A stretch of 64,000 nt of DNA from Phycisphaerae bacterium (GCA_030372985.1 JAUCQB010000039.1:1-64000); one strand, 5' to 3'; positions 19,052 through 30,854 are shown, counted from the first letter of the stretch. A program made the numbers and translations. The notes: generated from the letters alone by a model not told the origin.

Positions 19052-20278
19052 CTATAACAGCTCTTCGATCTTCACCCAGCGGCGCTCGTCGACCGCCTTG
19101 CGGACCAGCAGGCCGGTGTAGGTGGCCAGCCGCCCGGTCTCGACCGTGCTGACGTTCGGCGCGCCGGTGCGGACCGAGTTCAGAAACGCCTCGATCGCCC
19201 GCACCGTGTGGTCGCCGTCGTCCACCTTGATCTGCTCCGGCTCCATCGACGGGTCGCGCCAGTACATCCAGCCGTCGCCGAAGGTGATGCCGCCCTTGGT
19301 GCCGGCAAACCGTTCGAACACGCCGGTGAACTGCTCCTTATCCTTGTGCGGGCAGATCCAACTGTGCTCGAAATCGACGTTCAGGCCGCACTTGTACACG
19401 ATGTGGGCGATGTAGTAGTCGGTCACGTCGCGCTGCGGGTCCATGTCCTTGAACACGTCCCGACGGCCGACGCCGGATGCCGCGACAGGCATTTCACCGG
19501 CTACCCAGTTGATCACGTCCCACGAGTGGCAGGCCTGCTCGAGCATCCAGTCGCCGCTGAGCTTGCGCCGGCCGAGCCAGATGCGGGCCCCTTCGCTGGG
19601 CCGGCCGATCGGGCCCCAGTTGTTGTTCCAGGCCGCCCGGCCGTCGATCATTTCGCCGAACTCGCCTTCTTTGATCCGCTTGATGCCCTCGGCGTACAGC
19701 TTGCTCGCCCGGCGCTGGAAGCCGATCTGCCCGACGACCTGCGGGTTCTTCTTCTGGGCCTCGACCAGGGCATCAGCCTCGTTGGCCTCGATGCACATGG
19801 GCTTCTCGCCGTAGAAATGCTTGCCGGCGGCGAAGCAGGCCAGGTACACCGGCCCGTGCAGCCAGCAGGGTGTAGCCGACAGGACGGCGTCAATATCGTC
19901 GCGGGCCAGGAGCTTGTTCTTGTAGTCGTCGGGCTCGGTGTAAACGTCAATACTCTCGCCTGTGGCGGCTTTGACCTTTTCGATCACCGCCTTGCGGTTG
20001 TTGGGATCCAGATCGGCCAGAGCCTTGATGCTGATGTTCTTCTGCTTGAGCAGGACGTCGAGCAGTCCCTGTCCCCGGCCTCCGATGCCGATGAGCCCGA
20101 AGCGGATCTGGCCATCAGCGCCGATTCTGCGGGGTGTCGGTCCGGCGGATACCGCAATGGTCGGGCCTTTCCTGTCCGCCGCGGCGCAACCGGCCGCAGT
20201 CACCATGCCCGCGACAGCCGCCGCTTTCATCGATGAGGCGAGGAAATCACGCCGGCTTGGATCGTTCCTGTCTGTCAT
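19052..20278 (-). CDS. Gfo/Idh/MocA family oxidoreductase, Tat-exported (1)
   Basis: A 408-residue NAD(P)-dependent dehydrogenase-like protein. It has a twin-arginine signal (PSRRDFLASSMKAAAVAGM) with a following TAAGCAA that could serve as a lipobox. The Rossmann fold begins at RFGLIGIGGRGQGLLD, and the conserved EKP motif is in FYGEKPMCIEANEAD. The second domain includes GDWMLEQACHSWDVINWVAG. Export of an NAD-binding enzyme is odd; related proteins from planctomycetes and bacteroidetes often carry this signal. Strong AGGAG precedes the ATG. It is close in sequence to the third copy at 21705-22943 and belongs to the kinase-permease operon, so a role in sugar or cyclitol breakdown is likely. 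Confidence 0.9.
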   Translation of the reverse strand: MTDRNDPSRRDFLASSMKAAAVAGMVTAAGCAAADRKGPTIAVSAGPTPRRIGADGQIRFGLIGIGGRGQGLLDVLLKQKNISIKALADLDPNNRKAVIEKVKAATGESIDVYTEPDDYKNKLLARDDIDAVLSATPCWLHGPVYLACFAAGKHFYGEKPMCIEANEADALVEAQKKNPQVVGQIGFQRRASKLYAEGIKRIKEGEFGEMIDGRAAWNNNWGPIGRPSEGARIWLGRRKLSGDWMLEQACHSWDVINWVAGEMPVAASGVGRRDVFKDMDPQRDVTDYYIAHIVYKCGLNVDFEHSWICPHKDKEQFTGVFERFAGTKGGITFGDGWMYWRDPSMEPEQIKVDDGDHTVRAIEAFLNSVRTGAPNVSTVETGRLATYTGLLVRKAVDERRWVKIEELL

Positions 20279-20306
20279 GGAAGTGCTCCTTTGTGATGGG
20301 TTCCGG

Positions 20307-21500
20307 TCACAGTTTGTACTGCGGTATCTTCAGCAGTTCGCCGTCCTTGAGGGCCGACTGGTGAGCGACGATACCGCCAACCGTCATGTTCAATGCCTGG
20401 GCGACGTCCACCAGGGGCTTGCGGTCCTGGAGAATCGCGGTGACGAACTCGTTCATCAGGTGGCCGTGCGATCCGCCGTGACCTCCGGCTTCCACCTTGG
20501 GAGGAAGCGGCGGACGCTTGAACTCAGGCACGTTCTTCTCGACGCCCTCGAACTTGCCGTAGAAGGTGCCGTTTTGGGTGCGAATGCGTCCCTGCTCTCC
20601 GCCGCTGCCGGGCGTGTCCCAGCTCACGGCCATCCGCGACATGCCGCCCTCGCTGGTGCGGAAAAGCGCGATCTCGGTGCCGAACACGTTCTTGTACGGG
20701 TTCTTGTCCGCCTGCAGCCAATAGAGCTTGCTGGGCATGCCCATGCAGCAGACCTCGGTGAAGCTCCCGCCTGTGACCCCCACGTAATAGGCGTTCGAGT
20801 GTGTCGGGTAGTACTGCGGAGGCAGGCCGACGCGCCAGCCCTTGTATGAGTCGATGGGGTCGGGCATGTAGTGGTAATACTCGCCCTCAGAGTACACGAC
20901 CTTGCCGAGCAGGCCGGCGTTGTACATCTGGCGCATGGCGTACAGGTCTGCATGGAAGTAGGACGTCTCGAACAGCATGTACTTGAGGCCGGTTTTCTTC
21001 ACCGCCTCGAACAGCTTGTCGGCGTCCTCCAGCGACCCGAAGCACGCAGGCACGGCGGAACACGCATGCTTGCCGTGTTCGAGGGCCATGATGGCCAGAC
21101 GGGCATGGCTCGGCGCATCGGTCGCCACGAAGACCGCCTCGATTCTCTTGTCCTTGATCATCTCTTCTGCCGAGGGATATGTCTTCTCGCAGCGCACCGC
21201 CTTGGCCAATGCGGCGCACTTGCCAGGGTCCAGATCGGTCACCGCCACGATCTCCACGTTCGGGTGGTCCTGGAAGCTGAACGCCGCCCCGAACTGGCAG
21301 ACGCCGAATCCGGCGATGCCGACGCGAACCTTGCGGTCCGAGACCGGCTTCCACTCTTTGGACGCGTTCGGATCGGTCGCTTCCTTCTCGAATCCCTGGA
21401 TCACCTTCTCCTCGGATCGGGCCACCTTGGTCGCGCCGAGAGCGGCGGCACCCAGACCCACCGCCTGAAGAAACGAGCGCCGTGTCGTGAAATCGTGCAT
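20307..21500 (-). CDS. Gfo/Idh/MocA family oxidoreductase, Tat-exported (2)
   Basis: A 397-residue member of the same superfamily but from a different branch than its two neighbours. Tat signal: TTRRSFLQAVGLGAAALGATK. The nucleotide-binding fold starts at VRVGIAGFGVCQFGAAF. The usual EKP motif is replaced by a segment reading HGKHACSAVPACFGSLEDA, so catalysis may differ or be lost. The C-terminal half contains a His/Gly-rich stretch (EAGGHGGSHGHLMNEFV). The ribosome site is AAGGAG. Twenty-eight bases separate it from copy 1 and about 200 bases, holding three hairpins, separate it from copy 3. Substrate unknown. Confidence 0.85.
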   Translation of the reverse strand: MHDFTTRRSFLQAVGLGAAALGATKVARSEEKVIQGFEKEATDPNASKEWKPVSDRKVRVGIAGFGVCQFGAAFSFQDHPNVEIVAVTDLDPGKCAALAKAVRCEKTYPSAEEMIKDKRIEAVFVATDAPSHARLAIMALEHGKHACSAVPACFGSLEDADKLFEAVKKTGLKYMLFETSYFHADLYAMRQMYNAGLLGKVVYSEGEYYHYMPDPIDSYKGWRVGLPPQYYPTHSNAYYVGVTGGSFTEVCCMGMPSKLYWLQADKNPYKNVFGTEIALFRTSEGGMSRMAVSWDTPGSGGEQGRIRTQNGTFYGKFEGVEKNVPEFKRPPLPPKVEAGGHGGSHGHLMNEFVTAILQDRKPLVDVAQALNMTVGGIVAHQSALKDGELLKIPQYKL

Positions 21501-21560
21501 CGTGAATTCTCCTTATCTCTTGCCGGCCGGTTGCCGCCGCTTCGGCACATCTAAGCAGGA

Positions 21561-21646
21561 ACGCACCGTCCTTTACGGTGCGGGACATACCTCCAACCTG
21601 TGTGAGACAGGCTTCCAGCCTGTCATGAGACCGGCAAGATGCCGGT
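21561..21646. repeat. Three consecutive intergenic hairpins
   Basis: Three short perfect stems stand in a row between two operon genes: CGCACCGT/ACGGTGCG, then GACAGGC/GCCTGTC, then ACCGGC/GCCGGT with loop AAGAT. The wording CGGCAAGATGCCG recurs, diverged, near 47565. They look like REP-type repeats. They could also stabilise or attenuate the polycistronic message. Confidence 0.65.
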
Positions 21647-21704
21647 CCCCCATTATGATTGTTCCTGCATTTCCACCTAGCCAGACCAATAGACTAACAG
21701 ACCT

Positions 21705-22943
21705 CTACAGTATCTCCTTCATCTCCACGCGGCGGTTCTCGTAGACCGCCTTGCGGACCAGCAGGCCGGTCAGCGTGGCCAGGCGTCCGTTCATCACGTT
21801 GCTGACCGGCGGGGTGCCTGTCCGCACCGACTTGAAAAACGCATCCACCGACTGCTGGGTCGCGCTGGCGTCTCCCCCGTCGGTCGGTGCGATCTCAATC
21901 GGCTTGTCCTTCGGGTCGCGCGGATAGTACTTGCACTCCACGGGGTAGAAGCCCAGAGCGATCCCGCCCTTGAGGCCGACAAACCGCTCCCAGATGCCCA
22001 TAAAGCGCCCTTCGTCATGGTGCGGGCAGCGCCAGTTGTGCTCGAAGTCGGCAATCATCCCGTTGGCGAATTCCAGGTGGGCAACATAGAAATCGGTCAC
22101 ATCTCGCTCGGGGTCTTCTTTCTTGAACAGGTCTCGGCGCCCCCGGCCCGAAGCCGCCACCGGCGTCGCCCCGGCCACCCAGCAGAACACATCCCAGGTG
22201 TGGCAGGCCTGCTCCAGCATCCAGTCGCCGCTCCGCTGCTTGCGCCCGAACCAGATCTGCGTGCCGGTGCCGGGCATGCCCAGCGGTCCGCCCGAGATGC
22301 GCCAGCACCCGCGAGCCTCGAACGGCGCGTCAATCATGCCGTCGTGGATCTTCCTGATCCCCGCCTGGTAGAAATGGCTGGCCCGTCGCTGGAAACCGAT
22401 CTGGCAGATCACCTTGGGGTTCTTCTTCTGGGCCTCGACCAGGGCGTCAGCCTCGGCCACGGCAATGCACATGGGCTTCTCGCCGTAGAAGTGCTTGCCC
22501 GCCGCGAAGCAGTCGAGATAAATCTTTGCATGGGCGTCGCAGGGCACGGCCACAAAGACCGCGTCGATGTCATCACGAGCCAGGAGTTTTTTGTAGCCTT
22601 CGGCGCCGTCATAGACTTCGGGCAGGTCGCCGCCGCGATTGCTGAGTTTGTCAAGCGTTTTTTCGACATTGGGTTCATCGGGATCGGCCATCGCCCTGAT
22701 CTCGATCTTCGGGTCTTTCAGCGAGGCATCCACCAGGTTGTTACCGCGCCCGCCGACGCCGATGAAGCCCAGCCGAAGCTTCTGGTCCGCCACGATTGGC
22801 TTGGGCTCGGGCCCGGCCTTGACCATGAGTGCCGGTTCGGCATCAGCCGCATGGGCGACCGCCGAAACCAATCCCGCCGCGCCGGCCATCTTCGCCGAGG
22901 CCGCCAGAAAGTCACGCCGCGTGCTCGAAGTCATCTTATCCAT
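21705..22943 (-). CDS. Gfo/Idh/MocA family oxidoreductase, Tat-exported (3)
   Basis: A 412-residue protein with Tat signal STRRDFLAASAKMAGAAGLVSAVAHA. The Rossmann motif is LRLGFIGVGGRGNNLVD, and the EKP motif is in HFYGEKPMCIAVAEAD. Long blocks match copy 1 (for example EADALVEAQKKNP, QIGFQRRAS, SGDWMLEQACHTWDV), so the two arose by duplication, now separated by an unrelated family member. The track start at 22967 lies before the real ATG at 22943, which has GGAG upstream. The PfkB gene ends 25 bases upstream. The three proteins may handle successive or related oxidised sugar or inositol substrates; this is inferred only from context. Confidence 0.9.
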   Translation of the reverse strand: MDKMTSSTRRDFLAASAKMAGAAGLVSAVAHAADAEPALMVKAGPEPKPIVADQKLRLGFIGVGGRGNNLVDASLKDPKIEIRAMADPDEPNVEKTLDKLSNRGGDLPEVYDGAEGYKKLLARDDIDAVFVAVPCDAHAKIYLDCFAAGKHFYGEKPMCIAVAEADALVEAQKKNPKVICQIGFQRRASHFYQAGIRKIHDGMIDAPFEARGCWRISGGPLGMPGTGTQIWFGRKQRSGDWMLEQACHTWDVFCWVAGATPVAASGRGRRDLFKKEDPERDVTDFYVAHLEFANGMIADFEHNWRCPHHDEGRFMGIWERFVGLKGGIALGFYPVECKYYPRDPKDKPIEIAPTDGGDASATQQSVDAFFKSVRTGTPPVSNVMNGRLATLTGLLVRKAVYENRRVEMKEIL

Positions 22944-22967
22944 GTTTCTGCTCCTCGCAGGGTTCAC

Positions 22968-23873
22968 TCATTCCAGCGACAGCATGGCCTTGTAGTCGGC
23001 CAGCCGCCGATCGACCTCCTCGATGGTCACGTGCTCGATCCGCCGTAAACTGAAGTCCTCGATCGTGAACGACGCGGTGATGGTGCCGTAAGCGAGGGCC
23101 CGCTTGAGTGAAGCCGCGCCGAAATCCTGCTGCGTGGACAGGTAGCCCATCATGCCGCCGGCGAAGCTGTCGCCCGCCCCGGTCGGGTCCTTGACTTCGG
23201 TCGTCGGGTAGGCGGGCAGGACGGCCGCATGATCCTTCGTGACCAGCATCACGCCGTTCTCGCCCTTCTTGACCACCACGAACTGTGGACCCCACCCGAT
23301 GATTCGCCGCCCGGCGAGGACAAGGTTGTGCTCATTCGTGAGCAGCCGGGCCTCGGCGTCGTTGAGAATCGCGCCCTGCACCATGCTGAACGTCTTGAGC
23401 AGGGCGGCCCGCTCGTTGCTGATCCAGAGATTGCGGGTGTCGGCCACAATCAGCCTAGGCGACTTGAGCTGGCCGACGAGGTCCTGCTGCAACGCCGGGT
23501 GTGTAGCCGCGAGGAAGACGAACGCGCTGTCAGCGAATTGCGGCGGGATCTTCGGGCCGGCCTCGGCCAGCACGTTGAGCTCGATGGCCGTGGTCTCCGC
23601 GTCGCTGGTCACCTGATCGTACTGGCCCGACCAGCGGAAGGTCTTGCTGCCCTTGCGGACTTCGAGTCCGGCCAGGTCGATGTTGCGTCTCGCAAGGAAG
23701 GTGCGGAAATCGTTCGGAAAATCCTCGCCGACGACGCCCACGAACCGCACCGGCGTAAAAAGCGTGGCCGCAAACGAGAAGTACACCGCCGAGCCGCCAT
23801 ATACGCCTTCAGCATTACCGAAGGGGCTTTTCACGTCGTCAATCGCAATGCTGCCGGTCACCAGTAGTGACAT
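22968..23873 (-). CDS. PfkB family carbohydrate kinase
   Basis: A 301-residue cytoplasmic sugar or nucleoside kinase of the ribokinase/PfkB superfamily. The N-terminal VTGSIAIDDV and the GGSAVYFSFAATLF substrate segment are typical. The C-terminal signature DPTGAGDSFAGGMMGYL carries the catalytic Asp of the GAGD motif. It is the first gene of the operon that continues with three oxidoreductase-like proteins and an MFS sugar permease, so it probably phosphorylates the imported or processed sugar. No ribosome site stands out before the ATG at 23873. Upstream lies a repeat-rich 510-base gap. Confidence 0.88.
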   Translation of the reverse strand: MSLLVTGSIAIDDVKSPFGNAEGVYGGSAVYFSFAATLFTPVRFVGVVGEDFPNDFRTFLARRNIDLAGLEVRKGSKTFRWSGQYDQVTSDAETTAIELNVLAEAGPKIPPQFADSAFVFLAATHPALQQDLVGQLKSPRLIVADTRNLWISNERAALLKTFSMVQGAILNDAEARLLTNEHNLVLAGRRIIGWGPQFVVVKKGENGVMLVTKDHAAVLPAYPTTEVKDPTGAGDSFAGGMMGYLSTQQDFGAASLKRALAYGTITASFTIEDFSLRRIEHVTIEEVDRRLADYKAMLSLE

Positions 23874-23979
23874 CTATGGATCTCCATGAATCCAGAAAGC
23901 GTGCTCGCTCACTGTGGGAATCCCGGCCTCCATGAAAGGATGAAGGCGGAAGGATGAAGGATGAAAAGCCCCGGTGTCC

Positions 23980-24029
23980 GCTCGACGCATCCTTCCTCCT
24001 TCATCCCTGATCCTTTCTTCTCGCGGCGT
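23980..24029. repeat. 50-bp direct repeat, copy A
   Basis: GCTCGACGCATCCTTCCTCC.. through TTCTCGCGGCGT is repeated at 24175-24224 with one mismatch. The 145 bases between the copies contain the second copy of the palindromic repeat first seen at 92-183. The region 23874-24383 holds no convincing gene; the long plus-strand ORF through it is a shadow of clpX. Confidence 0.85.
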
Positions 24030-24036
24030 CCTGCTC

Positions 24037-24129
24037 GGCCCGGAATCCTTTCCGGGCCGCCTCCTCTGGCGGAATCCATTCCGCATTCGGTGAGAATAGC
24101 GATGGAGATCCTCCACGCGGAAGGCCCCA
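24037..24129. repeat. Dispersed palindromic repeat, copy 2
   Basis: This matches 92-183 closely, with the same opening hairpin (GGCCCGGAA, four-base loop, TTCCGGGCC), the same middle block ending GCATTCGGTGA and the same GGCCCCA end. It sits between two direct repeats, so the whole 23980-24224 block looks like a composite repeat unit. Confidence 0.7.
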
Positions 24130-24174
24130 ACCATTCCACCCGTGTCTCCAGCAGCGGGCAAGGCCGCCCTGCCC

Positions 24175-24224
24175 GCTCGACTCATCCTTCCTCCTTCATC
24201 CCTGATCCTTTCTTCTCGCGGCGT
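24175..24224. repeat. 50-bp direct repeat, copy B
   Basis: Second copy of the 50-bp repeat at 23980-24029, in the same orientation, with one substitution (GCTCGACTCAT in place of GCTCGACGCAT). The bases after it no longer match copy A. Confidence 0.85.
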
Positions 24225-24317
24225 TGTCGGTCACCGTGCCGACCGCCTCAGCAAGGGCAGTCTATAACGAGTTGGAAATGCTTGCCAGCGGGCCGGGTCA
24301 TCGAGGGGGGCAGCGCC

Positions 24318-24351
24318 AACAAAAACGCCCCGAGGCTCAGGACCTCGGGGC
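24318..24351 (-). terminator. Rho-independent terminator of clpX
   Basis: On the minus strand a perfect 9-bp stem GCCCCGAGG / CCTCGGGGC with a 7-base loop is followed by GTTTTTGTTGG. It lies 33 bases past the clpX stop and faces the right way. Confidence 0.88.
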
Positions 24352-24383
24352 AGGGGTTGATATCGAAAGAGTCGGGAGGGAGA

Positions 24384-25691
24384 CTACGCCGATTCCTTGC
24401 GTCGAGCCCTCTGACTGAACAGGTCGACCTCTCCGCGGGCCACTTCCTTGGTCACGACGTAGCGGCCGTTCTTGCCTTCTTCGGGCAAACGGTACATCAC
24501 CTCGAGCATGAGGTCTTCCATGACTCCGCGCAGGGCTCGAGCGCCCGTGTCACGCTCCAAGGCCCGCTCAGCAATGATTTTCAACGCCTCGTCGGTGAAT
24601 TCCAGCTCGCATCCTTCCATCTCGAAGAACCGCTGGTACTGCCGGATCAGGGCGTTTTTGGGTTCGGTCAGAATCCGCACCAGGATGTCGACGTCCAACT
24701 GGTTCAGGGCGGTGATCACCGGGAGCCGGCCGACCAGTTCGGGGATCATGCCGAAGGTCACCAGGTCGTCGGGCGTCACGTGCTTGAAAATGTTGTGCTC
24801 GCGGACCGTGCTGTCCTTGGTCGATTTGCCGCTCATCTCGCCGATGAAGCCGATGGCCGACTTGCCCAACCGCCGGCCGATGATCTCATCGAGGCCCACA
24901 AACGTGCCGCCACAGATGAACAGAATGTGGGTCGTGTCCATCTGGATGTACTGTTGCTCGGGGTGCTTTCGGCCGCCTTGCGGCGGGATGTTCGAGACCG
25001 TGCCCTCCAGCATCTTGAGCAGGGCCTGCTGCACGCCTTCACCGCTCACGTCGCGGGTGATGCTGACGTTCTGGCTGGTCTTGCCAATCTTGTCGATCTC
25101 GTCGATGTAAACGATGCCTCGCTGGGCGGCCTCCAGATCGTAGTCCGCATTCTGGAGCAGTCGCAGGAGGATGTTTTCGACGTCCTCGCCCACGTAGCCG
25201 GCCTCGGTCAGCGTGGTCGCATCGCCGATGGCAAAGGGAACGTTCAGAACGCGGGCCAGCGTGCGGGCCAGGAGGGTCTTGCCCGATCCCGTCGGCCCGA
25301 TCAGCAGCACATTCGACTTGTCAATCTCGACGTCGTCCTCGTCGGCCCCGTCGCTGTGCGCCAGTCGCTTGTAGTGGTTATGGACGGCCACCGCGAGGGC
25401 CCGCTTGGCGTGTTCCTGCCCAATGACGTACTGGTCCAGGAACTCTTTGATCTGCCGCGGCGGCGGGATCGAGCCGGCCATGTGCCGGGCCGGGCCGCTC
25501 TTGCGTTTCTCCTGCTTAATGATGTTCTGGCAGAGATCCACGCAGGCGGCGCAGATGTACACATCGCTGGGGCCTTCCACCATCGGTGCAGCCTCGCGCT
25601 GGCTCTTTCCACAGAAGCTGCATGCCGTGCTGCGACGCCCGGGACGTCCCGGCCCGCCTGTTCCTCCCGTCGGCCCGCGTGTACTTGCCAT
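24384..25691 (-). CDS. clpX: ATP-dependent Clp protease ATP-binding subunit ClpX
   Basis: AAA+ unfoldase that feeds proteins to ClpP. The 435-residue protein has every expected part: an N-terminal zinc-binding domain with CSFC (residues 24-27) and CAAC (47-50), Walker A GPTGSGKT (132-139), the GYVG pore-loop segment in [13 protein letters not shown], Walker [11 protein letters not shown], an RKH-type loop (GGRKHPEQQ) and the IGF tripeptide in [11 protein letters not shown] that docks on ClpP. The ribosome site is GAGAGG. clpP is not adjacent, which is less common. A strong terminator follows, so it is probably transcribed alone or with upstream minus-strand genes. Confidence 0.97.
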   Translation of the reverse strand: MASTRGPTGGTGGPGRPGRRSTACSFCGKSQREAAPMVEGPSDVYICAACVDLCQNIIKQEKRKSGPARHMAGSIPPPRQIKEFLDQYVIGQEHAKRALAVAVHNHYKRLAHSDGADEDDVEIDKSNVLLIGPTGSGKTLLARTLARVLNVPFAIGDATTLTEAGYVGEDVENILLRLLQNADYDLEAAQRGIVYIDEIDKIGKTSQNVSITRDVSGEGVQQALLKMLEGTVSNIPPQGGRKHPEQQYIQMDTTHILFICGGTFVGLDEIIGRRLGKSAIGFIGEMSGKSTKDSTVREHNIFKHVTPDDLVTFGMIPELVGRLPVITALNQLDVDILVRILTEPKNALIRQYQRFFEMEGCELEFTDEALKIIAERALERDTGARALRGVMEDLMLEVMYRLPEEGKNGRYVVTKEVARGEVDLFSQRARRKESA

Positions 25692-25860
25692 GAATACCTC
25701 TCGATAAGCCGGTGTGCCCTGAGCCCCGACTCGGATGTCACCGGCTCACAACTCAGCCTGACCCTCGCTCAACCTCTGCTGGACGATCGGGCTGTGTTCG
25801 GTTCTATCGTCACCTGGCCGCGGCTTTCTGGAGATCAAAATCCTCCCGCCCAAGGCGCAC

Positions 25861-26169
25861 TCAAACCCGTTTTTCAGGGTTGGCATCGGCCTCTGAGCCC
25901 TCCGTGGCCTTGCTCCGGTAAGCGGCTATCAACGTCTCCCGCAGGCGCTGATATTCATCTTCACTCAGGCTGCCGTCTGCCCTCATCCGGCGCAGGTCAT
26001 CGAGCGTCCAGACCTCGGTCGACGTCGGCTCGTCAGCCATGGACCGCCGCCGCCACCAAATGATCAGTGCGCCAAAGAAGACGGCTGCAAGAATCAGCCC
26101 CAGACCGACCCACAGGATCGGCAAGCTTTTCTCCCACACATCTGGCCGACTTATCTGGGCGAACCACAA
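25861..26169 (-). CDS. Small membrane protein with SHOCT-like tail
   Basis: A 102-residue protein with one transmembrane helix (LPILWVGLGLILAAVFFGALIIWW) and a cytoplasmic tail that contains a short SHOCT-like helix pair (LDDLRRMRADGSLSEDEYQRLR). SHOCT motifs are often found on the ends of small membrane proteins; their function is poorly known. The start is a TTG at 26169, the only start codon with a good ribosome site: AAGGAG is 8 bases upstream. AAGGAG and the downstream CTCCTT form a perfect 6-bp hairpin that overlaps the start codon, so translation may be controlled. The neighbours are clpX and a LAB_N protein on the same strand. Confidence 0.72.
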   Translation of the reverse strand: MWFAQISRPDVWEKSLPILWVGLGLILAAVFFGALIIWWRRRSMADEPTSTEVWTLDDLRRMRADGSLSEDEYQRLRETLIAAYRSKATEGSEADANPEKRV

Positions 26170-26264
26170 GGAGCCGTCTCCTTAACTAATTATACGGACA
26201 TGAAAAGGACGGGTCCAATAGATCTAAATATCTTTTTGACAATTACTTAGAATCTCATGTCCGT
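26168..26264 (-). promoter_or_regulatory. Promoter and hairpin region of the SHOCT gene; AT-rich island
   Basis: On the minus strand TTGGAC (26213-26218) and TATAAT (26189-26194) are 18 bases apart and point at the TTG start, so the transcript would begin almost at the ribosome site. The stretch is markedly AT-rich for this genome. A perfect 10-bp inverted repeat, ACGGACATGA at 26194 and TCATGTCCGT at 26255, encloses the AT-rich centre. Whether it is an operator or a remnant of an element is unknown. Confidence 0.5.
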
Positions 26265-26285
26265 CCCCCAGGACCCTCCCATGCC

Positions 26286-26681
26286 TCAGTACCCGCCTTC
26301 CGAGTCACTCTCCCCGTTGACCTCGGAGCGAAGCTTGGCCTTGGGCAAACCCGCCAGCGCCCGGCGTCTGGCCTGACTGTAGATCAACATAAGGTTCCGA
26401 AGGTAGATCGCGCAGGCCAGGAGCTGGCCAAGCATGATAACCAGGTCGCGCTGATGCCAGGCGTAAATGAACAGAGCACCGCCGCCGGAGAGTGACAGGT
26501 ACCAGAAGGCAATGGGGATGGTGCTATGCCCTCGCCGCTCGCTGACGATCCACTGCCACAGGAACCGGCCAAAGAACAGGGCCTGAGCTCCAAGCCCAAA
26601 CCAGACCCAGGGGTCTCGGAGCTTCTCCCAAACCTCGAAATCCTGCCAGAGCTCCGAAAACCAATGAGTGATCGTCGCCAT
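26286..26681 (-). CDS. LAB_N domain membrane protein
   Basis: About 131 residues with three hydrophobic segments. It matches the small domain found at the N terminus of some lipid-A-disaccharide synthases (LAB_N): FGLGAQALFFGRFLWQWIVSERRGHSTIPIAFWYLSL is characteristic, as is the following LFIYAWHQRDLVIMLGQ. Here it stands alone; such stand-alone proteins are often found near lipid or sugar-transfer genes, and their activity is uncertain. The track start at 26696 lies inside the SEC-C gene. The ATG at 26681 overlaps that gene's stop in TAATG, which suggests translational coupling, and is chosen. The tail is hydrophilic and acidic. Confidence 0.78.
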   Translation of the reverse strand: MATITHWFSELWQDFEVWEKLRDPWVWFGLGAQALFFGRFLWQWIVSERRGHSTIPIAFWYLSLSGGGALFIYAWHQRDLVIMLGQLLACAIYLRNLMLIYSQARRRALAGLPKAKLRSEVNGESDSEGGY

Positions 26682-26887
26682 TACCTGCCACAGCATTTCT
26701 TATACTTCTTCCCCGATCCACAGGGGCAAGGGTCGTTGCGACCGACTTCTTTCTTGTCGGCGCGAATCGGCTCAACGGGTTTGGGCAACTGCGGCTCGTC
26801 TTCGCCCGGCAAGCTCGCTCGACGTTGCTCCTCTTTCTCCCGACGGCGATCGAACCGCGCGCCCTCGCGATTATCCTTCAGCGACAT
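26681..26887 (-). CDS. SEC-C motif mini-protein
   Basis: A 68-residue protein, [20 protein letters not shown].., ending in the zinc-binding SEC-C motif [21 protein letters not shown]. The same motif closes the SecA encoded 22 bases upstream ([22 protein letters not shown]), and the DNA of the two ends is clearly alike. In SecA this tail binds zinc and contacts SecB or ribosomes; a free copy could compete for or share that partner. AAGGAG lies 8 bases before the ATG. The track lists the frame from 27151, but the part before 26887 is a shadow of secA. Its operon position suggests co-expression with SecA. Confidence 0.85.
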   Translation of the reverse strand: MSLKDNREGARFDRRREKEEQRRASLPGEDEPQLPKPVEPIRADKKEVGRNDPCPCGSGKKYKKCCGR

Positions 26888-26909
26888 TGATGCAGCTCCT
26901 TCGTAGAGG

Positions 26910-30854
<3,945 letters not shown>

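Noticed and set aside
23980-24224. Possible CRISPR array
   Set aside because: There are only two copies of the 50-bp repeat, 145 bp apart, with a different repeat element between them and no cas genes.
23961-26063. 700-codon plus-strand ORF
   Set aside because: It is opposite clpX, whose every motif is intact; the plus-strand frame has no domain and has the low-complexity look of a GC-rich shadow.
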